From the NCBI GenBank assembly GCA_014381035.1, contig JACMIS010000848.1:1-5770 (forward strand): a DNA stretch of 5,770 bases. The letters run 5' to 3'. Of the stretch, positions 1 through 4,577 are shown piece after piece. Every line of letters starts with the position of its first letter. Within the stretch, counting starts at the first letter, position 1. The position numbers and the translations under genes are program-made. The notes beneath the pieces are model-generated. The model was given only the letters and a program-made list of their open reading frames with translations. It was not told the DNA's origin and made no database searches. This DNA comes from Armatimonadota bacterium. GTDB lineage: Bacteria; Armatimonadota; Armatimonadia; Armatimonadales; Armatimonadaceae.

Positions 1-30
1 CCGTCCGCGAAGGACAAAAACAAAAGAAAC
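1..30 (-). repeat. Partial copy of a dispersed post-stop motif (T-rich tract plus TCCTTCGCGGA)
   Basis: Read on the minus strand, this stretch lies two bases past the DUF58 stop codon. It holds a T-rich run followed by TTTGTCCTTCGCGGA (complement of 4-18). The same 15 bases form both arms of the palindrome at 3801-3848. Similarity continues past the 15-mer into an A-rich flank (AAAGAAAC on the plus strand), with a two-base length difference. GTCC/GGAC (3-6 with 12-15) could form a small hairpin with a GCGAA loop. The window edge may cut the element, so its full extent and any second arm are not visible. Confidence 0.6.
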
Positions 31-32
31 GA

Positions 33-1520
33 CTACAAAGTATTAACGCCCGAGGCGAAAGTGCGGGCATCTACGATCACGGTATCTGGTTCTGGCGCGG
101 CAACAACTCCTATGGGACCGTTGTCCTCTTCATCCTCGTCCTTCGTGCGTGGTGGGACCAGGATCACCTTCACCCCGACGCCGGTAGAGCGGAGAAGCTC
201 GACCAGAGCGCGTCGCTTCTCATCGAACGACATAAACACGCAGATAACCGTCGTCAAGCGATGAACCGAGGAAAGCAACTCCGGTTCGATGGCAGACATC
301 GGTTCGCTACCCGTGTCTTCCAAGCCCGCCAGAATATTCAGGATCTCGTCCCGGTACCCGGAACCGCGCCCGACGGTCAGGTGGTGCATGGTGGGACCGG
401 CGGCGAATATATCGATGATGTACTGTTCTCGCGCCATATAATCCGCGACAGCTGCGGAAAGAGACACCGCACGCTCGAAGGCATCCCGCCACACCTTGGG
501 CGGATCGTAGGCACGGGGACCATATAACATCCCGCGCCACTTTCCTTCCGGGCGGGGGAGGTGCGTGTCCAGAACGATTCCGACGCGAAAAAAGTACTCC
601 TCGCGCCATTCGCGTACAATCGGCGCGTCGCCGCCGAGCCGTGCCGTTGCCCGCCAGTCAATATCGCGTTGGGAGTCTCCGTCGCGCCATTCGCGATTTC
701 CCCAATACTCGAACGAATCGCCCTGTTTCGCGAGCATGGCGACACCGCCCTCCTGCCAGCCCGTTCCGGATGGCAAAGTAAACTCACGTAAGGGCGTAAA
801 AGCGGGATAAACCATGAGTGGGGAAGGGGCTTCGATCCGATTGTATGCATTCAGCAAGCCGAGCGGAAAGTCGGTCTCGATCCGATAACCAGGCAGAGTA
901 AACACGCCGCGCTTGCTCGCCTTTAGCGTAATTTTTACCCGTGCTGACTCACCGGGTGCCAGTGTCCCGATGACGACACCCGATGCCGGGACCGCGTCTA
1001 CTTCGGCGGGAAGTCCTATGGGAACGAGATTCACGTCCTGTGTCGGAAATATCCCGCCCTTTCGGAGTGAGGTCACTTCCGCATCCACGACAAGCGACTC
1101 CCCGACCGAAACCACGGGAGCGTGACGGACTTTGATCGTCGCGTTTGGTTTGGAGATCAACGCGAAAACAGTCGCGACGAACCAGAAGCAGATCGCATAC
1201 AGAAACGGGATATAGGTTTGTATGTCCAGTGAGATACTGGAAAACATGGCGAGCAGCAACGTTGCGTAGAAAAACCAGTGCCCGGCACGGGTTAACCGGT
1301 GTGTCGCATATTTCCACCCCCATCGTGCCAGCCAGCGTCCTCCCGTCGAGGAACCGGGATATTTCAGGTACACCCGAATATCCTTGGTGCCGTCCGGGAG
1401 GAAGTTGGACACCTCGATGCTATGTTTGATGGTGCGTACGGTCTTCTGTACGAACCGGATAAGCGGGTTCCTGGACCGCTTCGGTGCATTCGTCTGGATA
1501 TGTGGCATGGCTACGGACAC
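33..1520 (-). CDS. Membrane-anchored DUF58 domain protein
   Basis: This is a 495-residue protein of the DUF58 family. Members usually sit beside MoxR-type AAA ATPases and transglutaminase-like proteins and have a vWA-like C-terminal fold; their biochemical role is not settled. Residues 1-80 are basic and predicted cytoplasmic. Two hydrophobic segments follow, at about 82-97 and 102-122 (for example FYATLLLAMFSS). A beta-rich region spans about 130-245. The DUF58 signature is at about 268-305: GDSFEYWGNREWRDGDSQRD, then IDWRATARL and a VREWREE-like strand. VGIVLDT (about 313-319) looks like the first strand of a vWA-like fold. The tail has an acidic patch (DEDEED, about 461-466). The start is GTG, chosen because AGGAG (complement of 1534-1538) lies 13 bases upstream; an ATG four codons further in is the alternative. 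No MoxR or transglutaminase gene is visible here, though one may lie beyond the left edge. The family assignment is firm and the function is not. Confidence 0.93.
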   Translation of the reverse strand: MSVAMPHIQTNAPKRSRNPLIRFVQKTVRTIKHSIEVSNFLPDGTKDIRVYLKYPGSSTGGRWLARWGWKYATHRLTRAGHWFFYATLLLAMFSSISLDIQTYIPFLYAICFWFVATVFALISKPNATIKVRHAPVVSVGESLVVDAEVTSLRKGGIFPTQDVNLVPIGLPAEVDAVPASGVVIGTLAPGESARVKITLKASKRGVFTLPGYRIETDFPLGLLNAYNRIEAPSPLMVYPAFTPLREFTLPSGTGWQEGGVAMLAKQGDSFEYWGNREWRDGDSQRDIDWRATARLGGDAPIVREWREEYFFRVGIVLDTHLPRPEGKWRGMLYGPRAYDPPKVWRDAFERAVSLSAAVADYMAREQYIIDIFAAGPTMHHLTVGRGSGYRDEILNILAGLEDTGSEPMSAIEPELLSSVHRLTTVICVFMSFDEKRRALVELLRSTGVGVKVILVPPRTKDEDEEDNGPIGVVAAPEPDTVIVDARTFASGVNTL

Positions 1521-1628
1521 GGTGTATTGTTTTCTCCTGCTTTAAGTAACGCGATTTGTAGCCTTTGGTTTCGATACCCGATCTTTAATTTCGATCCGAT
1601 TTTGGGGTCTACTTCGGTGCGGGTTCGC
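1521..1628. other. Short gap between two minus-strand genes
   Basis: This 108-base AT-richer gap lies between the stop of the NADAR-deaminase gene and the start of the DUF58 gene. It contains the DUF58 Shine-Dalgarno (AGGAG, complement of 1534-1538). I found no convincing -35/-10 pair and no hairpin with a T-run on the minus strand. Whether the two genes share a transcript cannot be decided from the sequence. Confidence 0.4.
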
Positions 1629-2561
1629 TCACGCCGGCAAGTTGAATGCGAGCGGCAACAATTCGGCTATTGTCGTCTCGCGTACCACGACACCTATTTT
1701 ATTTAGTAGTACGATGCGCAGCGGCGAACCGTCGCGGGGGGCAAACTCCGCGAGCACCTGCCGACACGCCCCGCAGGGCGAACCGCCATCGTCCGTCGCA
1801 ACGGCTACCTCCGTGACGACCCGTTCCCCGGCGGCGACGGCGGAGAAAACAGCGGTGCGTTCCGCGCAGTTGCACAAGCCGTAGGATGCGTTTTCGACAT
1901 TGCATCCGCCAAATATCTCGCCGCTCCCGGTGCGTATCGCCGCCCCGACATGGTAGCGAGAGTACGGGGCATAGGCCACCTCGCGCATTCGTAGCGCGAG
2001 ACCGATCAGTTCCGCGCCGCTGCTGGCGGCGGACTCGCTTCGCGTCCCGTCGTTTGACTCGTTCCGTAGTTCGTCGCGCAATTGCATCAGTAATTTCCCC
2101 AATTCGTTTCGCCCGCGCCACTGACCCGTGGTTTTGTCGCGTACCATGCCCCACGTGGTGTCTCGCCACGTATTCCCCTCGATCAAAATACGGTCCCCGG
2201 TCGCCAATAGTTTATCGCGCAAATGCGGCGCGGAGAACTTCGCCCGCAACACTTGCTCCATCACCACGAAACGCTCGGTGTCCCAGTTTTCGCGCAGGGA
2301 CACTTTCTTGCCCTTCCGTTTCGCCACTGTTGGCGTCGCCGAATCGCGCACCGAATATCGCTCGCTGGTTTCGTGAGTCTTCATCGCCTGGAATGCGTGC
2401 TCGGTCGTCGGGTAGATGATCCCTTCGATTTCTACGGAAACGGGAAAGAAGTTGGACAGGAATTCCCATTCATCGCGGAAAGTGTCAATGGTATTATCGC
2501 AGCCGTCTTGAGCGAGATCGAACGTCTCGCTGATCATATAGGTAGGTTTTGTTTCGCTCAT
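1629..2561 (-). CDS. NADAR N-glycosidase-cytidine deaminase fusion protein
   Basis: Two enzyme domains are joined in one 310-residue chain. Residues about 28-165 are a NADAR (YbiA/COG3236, DUF1768) domain: EFLSNFFP, YPTTEHAFQAMK with the conserved Glu54, ENW (Trp93), NTWRDTTWG (130-138) and GRNELGKLLMQLRDEL. YbiA-type proteins hydrolyse N-glycosidic bonds of reactive riboflavin intermediates; other NADAR proteins remove ADP-ribose from guanine. A polar linker (about 166-181) leads to a complete zinc cytidine deaminase, about 183-310. It has YAPYSRYHVGAA, NVENASYG, CAE (Cys232 zinc ligand, Glu234 proton shuttle) and PCGAC (Cys263 and Cys266 zinc ligands). That is the three-cysteine form of the small tetrameric enzyme that converts (deoxy)cytidine to (deoxy)uridine. 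All key residues seem present, so both halves should be active. The ATG at 2561 was chosen because GGAG lies ten bases upstream and the homology begins just after it. The longer open frame to 2822 runs through the neighbouring promoter and gene. The combined role is inferred: nucleoside salvage or nucleotide housecleaning. Confidence 0.93.
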   Translation of the reverse strand: MSETKPTYMISETFDLAQDGCDNTIDTFRDEWEFLSNFFPVSVEIEGIIYPTTEHAFQAMKTHETSERYSVRDSATPTVAKRKGKKVSLRENWDTERFVVMEQVLRAKFSAPHLRDKLLATGDRILIEGNTWRDTTWGMVRDKTTGQWRGRNELGKLLMQLRDELRNESNDGTRSESAASSGAELIGLALRMREVAYAPYSRYHVGAAIRTGSGEIFGGCNVENASYGLCNCAERTAVFSAVAAGERVVTEVAVATDDGGSPCGACRQVLAEFAPRDGSPLRIVLLNKIGVVVRETTIAELLPLAFNLPA

Positions 2562-2571
2562 AACAAAGATA

Positions 2572-2575
2572 CTCC
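2572..2575 (-). promoter_or_regulatory. Shine-Dalgarno deciding the start of the NADAR-deaminase gene
   Basis: GGAG on the minus strand lies ten bases before the ATG at 2559-2561. Its presence, and the start of recognisable homology shortly after that ATG, argue against the longer upstream reading frame. Confidence 0.6.
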
Positions 2576-2651
2576 GAAAGGTATCGCCTAAACGGAATGC
2601 TGGCGATGCGAACCGAATTGGCGCATCACAGACCGCATTGTTGGGATGCGC

Positions 2652-2681
2652 TTGACAGTCGCTGACAATTTTCGCTATAAT
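2652..2681 (+). promoter_or_regulatory. Consensus sigma-70 promoter for the endonuclease III-like gene
   Basis: An exact TTGACA (2652-2657) and an exact TATAAT (2676-2681) are separated by 18 bases. Twelve of twelve consensus positions match, with a spacer one base over the optimum. Transcription should begin about 6-9 bases after the -10, near 2687-2690, directly at or just before the ATG at 2691. The mRNA would then be leaderless or nearly so if that ATG is used. The match implies housekeeping-type, probably strong, expression. Confidence 0.85.
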
Positions 2682-2690
2682 CGTTGCCGT

Positions 2691-3500
2691 ATGGGACAGC
2701 GAAACGCGGTGGCAACGACACCCGGACAGGATGCCGTGAATGACTCCCCGCTCCATGAAAAAGCCGCGTGGGTTTGTGACCGACTCGACGAGGAGTATGG
2801 CACGCTCGAATGGCGATCTCACGGCGAACCGCTCGGTGCACTCGTGATGACGATCCTATCCCAGCACACCTCCGATAAGAACAGCGAGCGTGCTTACGAT
2901 AACCTGCGTAAGGCATACGCGACATGGGACGAGGTGCGCGAAGCCCCGGTCGGTGCCATCGCGGATACGATTCGCTCCGGCGGTCTCGCTGACGCGAAGG
3001 CTCCCCGCATCAAGAATGTTCTCGGGGAAATCAACGAAAAGACCGGCGCGACGAACCTGGATTTTTTGCGCGATATGTCGACCGAAGAGGGCAAGGCATA
3101 TCTGCTCGGCTTTCATGGCGTCGGTCCGAAAACGATGGCATGTGTGATGATGTTTTCCCTCTGCCGTCCGGTTCTTCCGGTGGACACGCATGTTTTCCGC
3201 GTTTCGCATCGTCTCGGGTTGATCGAAAAGCGTATCGGCGAGGCGAAGGCGCACGATGCTCTGGAGAGCCTGCTTGCACCGGAGCGCGTGTACCCGTTCC
3301 ATGTGCATATGATCCGTCATGGACGGCGTGTATGCGTCGCGCAAAAGCCGCGCTGCGGTGTCTGCGCCCTCGCCGACCGATGTGATTATTACCGTGGCGG
3401 CGGAGTCATGGGTGAGCCAGCCGAAAAGAGGACGCCCGAGACCGAAACGCGCCACGGGATGAAAGCCGAAACTACTGCTACCCTGGGTACCGTATTATGA
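2691..3500 (+). CDS. nth: Endonuclease III-like DNA glycosylase/AP lyase (HhH-GPD, 4Fe-4S)
   Basis: This base-excision repair enzyme of the endonuclease III family removes oxidised pyrimidines from DNA and cuts the resulting abasic site. With the start at 2691 the protein has 269 residues. ILSQHTSD is at about 55-62. The helix-hairpin-helix FHGVGPKT includes the predicted catalytic Lys147, and PVDTHVFRV includes the predicted catalytic Asp165. The iron-sulfur cluster ligands Cys215, Cys222, Cys225 and Cys231 have the exact C-x6-C-x2-C-x5-C spacing. E. coli Nth has 211 residues; the excess is a short N-terminal extension and a polar C-terminal tail of about 38 residues after the cluster. An in-frame ATG at 2646 is rejected because it lies upstream of the promoter. 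GTG at 2736 has an AGGA four bases upstream and would give 254 residues, so it is a serious alternative. The stop overlaps the next gene at ATGA. The family is secure; exact substrate preference within HhH-GPD is not, so the symbol is by homology. Confidence 0.93.
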   Translation: MGQRNAVATTPGQDAVNDSPLHEKAAWVCDRLDEEYGTLEWRSHGEPLGALVMTILSQHTSDKNSERAYDNLRKAYATWDEVREAPVGAIADTIRSGGLADAKAPRIKNVLGEINEKTGATNLDFLRDMSTEEGKAYLLGFHGVGPKTMACVMMFSLCRPVLPVDTHVFRVSHRLGLIEKRIGEAKAHDALESLLAPERVYPFHVHMIRHGRRVCVAQKPRCGVCALADRCDYYRGGGVMGEPAEKRTPETETRHGMKAETTATLGTVL

Positions 3501-3799
3501 CTGTGGATAACGAACAATTGGTTTTGATCGAATCGGTCGGCGAGGCAACGGAAGCGGAGATCCTGCGTGGGGTTCTGCAAGCCGAAGGAATTACCGCGAT
3601 ACTGCGCGAGCGTAATCAGAATGGAGTAGCACTCGGAATGCATTCGGTGTTGCTCAATTCGATGTACGATCTTTATGCTTTTGCCACCGATGCGGAAACG
3701 GCACGGGCGTTGATAGACACTTACAACAACGGGCGCGAAGAGTTTTCTGAGGAAGAGTTAGCCGCTGCGGCTGTTGCTTCCTATGACGAACGTGTTTGA
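3497..3799 (+). CDS. DUF2007 domain protein (putative signal-transducing protein family)
   Basis: This small, soluble, acidic protein of 100 residues has no signal peptide or membrane segment. Residues about 7-72 fit the DUF2007 pattern: LVLIESVGEATEAEILRGVL, then QAEGITAILRER, a short variable stretch, and LYAFATDAETARALID. The fold is expected to be a small ferredoxin-like or PII-like alpha/beta unit. Database names call the family signal-transducing, but no biochemical role is established that I can cite. The acidic C-terminal tail (EEFSEEEL) lies outside the domain. Its ATG overlaps the glycosylase stop within ATGA, so translation is probably coupled and both genes should be transcribed from the promoter at 2652-2681. 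A large palindrome begins one base after its TGA. The family call is by pattern recognition. Confidence 0.85.
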   Translation: MTVDNEQLVLIESVGEATEAEILRGVLQAEGITAILRERNQNGVALGMHSVLLNSMYDLYAFATDAETARALIDTYNNGREEFSEEELAAAAVASYDERV

Positions 3800-3800
3800 T

Positions 3801-3848
3801 TTTTCTTTGTCCTTCGCGGAAACGTGTTTCCGCGAAGGACAAAGAAAA
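3801..3848. repeat. Perfect 23-bp-arm palindrome downstream of the DUF2007 gene
   Basis: Bases 3801-3823 are the exact reverse complement of 3826-3848, separated only by GT. Each arm contains TTTGTCCTTCGCGGA (plus strand 3806-3820, minus strand 3829-3843), which also occurs at 4-18 on the minus strand. The T-rich part lies at the outer 5' end of the stem and the A-rich part at the outer 3' end, in both reading directions. This is the reverse of an intrinsic terminator, which needs a T-run after the stem. It could still stop transcription by another route, stabilise a 3' end, form a cruciform, or be a palindromic mobile-type repeat. It starts one base after the DUF2007 stop. Confidence 0.92.
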
Positions 3849-3862
3849 GAAACAACAATTAA

Positions 3863-3868
3863 AGGGGA
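3863..3868 (+). promoter_or_regulatory. Shine-Dalgarno deciding the GTG start of the LolA-like gene
   Basis: AGGGGA lies eleven bases before the GTG at 3880. Starting there puts a clean signal peptide at the very N-terminus. The longer open frame starts with TTG at 3796 and would translate through the palindrome. Confidence 0.65.
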
Positions 3869-3879
3869 TTTATAGTAGC

Positions 3880-4542
3880 GTGACGAAAATAATACGAAAC
3901 GGTTGGCGGCTTCCGATAGCCTTAGGATTGGCACTGATCGCGCCGGTCATGGCGACCGCACAGAAAACAGCGTTTGTGCCGCAGGTGAGTCGGGCGAACC
4001 TGGCGAATGCGGCTACGTTTACCGTAACTAGTGTGCTCGCGCCGAAGGGCGGATCGAAGGTAACGCAAACCTTTCGGGTCGAAATAAAAGGGAACAAGGC
4101 ACGGATGGATTATTCGGACCCGGCGACCGGCGACGTGCAGTATCTGGCGAATGAAAAAGGCGTCTTTTTCGTCATTCCCGCAAACCAGACCGCAGTGAAG
4201 CAAAATATCAAGGGCGGGGTCGAACAAGCATTGCAAGTTGCGTTTGCACAGGCGAATGAGCAGTTGAAGACCGCGAAAAAAATCGGCGAGACGACCGTAA
4301 ATGGCATGCCTGCCGACATATTTAAAGATGCACAAAGCGGAACGACCATCTATGTCGGGAAAAAAACAGGATTCAAACTCCCGTTGAAAACGTTGATCGC
4401 CAACGAAGGCGGATCACGAACGATTACAGTGACGAACATAAAAATCAACCCGAAAATCACGGAAGCGCGATTCGCGCTTCCGAAGGGGATGCAGATCGTT
4501 GATGGTGGAAATAGTCCGGTGGGGGCGGCAGGTCCGCGCTGA
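3880..4542 (+). CDS. Exported LolA-like (outer-membrane lipoprotein-sorting fold) protein
   Basis: With the GTG start the protein has 220 residues. It begins with a Sec signal peptide: a basic n-region (TKIIRNGWR), a hydrophobic core (LPIALGLALIAPV) and a likely cut after ATA at residue 27. There is no lipobox cysteine, so it should be soluble in the periplasm or secreted. The mature part looks like the LolA/LolB-like half-barrel superfamily: FTVTSV strands, TQTFRVEIKGNKARMDYSDP at about 62-81, then VFFVIPANQTAVKQ, TTVNGMPADIFK, TTIYVGKKTGFKLPLK, and a closing TEARFALPKGMQIVDG at about 194-209. Such proteins bind lipids or act in the envelope. The assignment rests on pattern, not on a catalytic motif, and the true ligand is unknown. 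Codons for residues 194-201 lie in an 11-bp inverted repeat. A 35-base gap to the next exported-protein gene suggests an operon. I saw no credible promoter between the palindrome and the start. Confidence 0.82.
   Translation: MTKIIRNGWRLPIALGLALIAPVMATAQKTAFVPQVSRANLANAATFTVTSVLAPKGGSKVTQTFRVEIKGNKARMDYSDPATGDVQYLANEKGVFFVIPANQTAVKQNIKGGVEQALQVAFAQANEQLKTAKKIGETTVNGMPADIFKDAQSGTTIYVGKKTGFKLPLKTLIANEGGSRTITVTNIKINPKITEARFALPKGMQIVDGGNSPVGAAGPR
4460..4482. repeat. Inverted repeat inside the LolA-like coding region
   Basis: Bases 4460-4470 are the exact reverse complement of 4472-4482, with one base between them (CGGAAGCGCGA, T, TCGCGCTTCCG). It lies about 60 bases before the stop codon and encodes part of TEARFALPK. 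No T-run follows, so it is not a terminator by itself. In coding DNA of this composition it may be chance. Confidence 0.55.
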
Positions 4543-4577
4543 GACAGGATAGGCGCGAAAGGAATACGAGACGTTTT

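Larger units (their letters stand above)
2562..2690. promoter_or_regulatory. Divergent intergenic region
   Basis: This 129-base region separates the start of the minus-strand NADAR-deaminase gene from the plus-strand glycosylase gene. The rightward promoter is clear (2652-2681). On the minus strand GGAG (complement of 2572-2575) is a plausible Shine-Dalgarno ten bases before the ATG, but I could not identify a matching leftward -35/-10 pair. Any shared regulation of the two genes would act here; no operator-like palindrome stands out. Confidence 0.6.

Noticed and set aside
1545..1600. Similar TTCGAT(A/C)CCGAT strings in the gap before the DUF58 gene and near 833 and 877
   Set aside because: They are short, imperfect and partly inside coding sequence, so chance similarity in GC-rich DNA is the simpler reading.
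1629..2561. A DarT-type toxin partner for the NADAR domain (toxin-antitoxin system)
   Set aside because: No ADP-ribosyltransferase-like gene is visible next to it, and the fusion to a cytidine deaminase points to metabolism instead.
2646..2690. ATG at 2646 as the glycosylase start
   Set aside because: The -35 and -10 boxes lie inside that extension, so a transcript from this promoter could not include the codon.
2562..2822. An 87-residue N-terminal extension of the NADAR-deaminase reading frame
   Set aside because: It would overlap the glycosylase gene and its consensus promoter on the other strand, has no recognisable homology, and a better start with GGAG lies at 2561.
3801..3848. Calling the palindrome an intrinsic terminator
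   Set aside because: There is no T-run after the stem in either direction; the T-rich part precedes it. A terminating role is possible but not supported by layout.
3871..3876. TATAGT as a -10 box for the LolA-like gene
   Set aside because: No -35-like hexamer lies at the right distance, and the predicted transcript start would fall at or after the GTG start codon.
3796..3879. TTG at 3796 as the start of the LolA-like gene
   Set aside because: It would translate through the palindrome and bury the signal peptide 28 residues in; GTG at 3880 has AGGGGA upstream and an N-terminal signal peptide.
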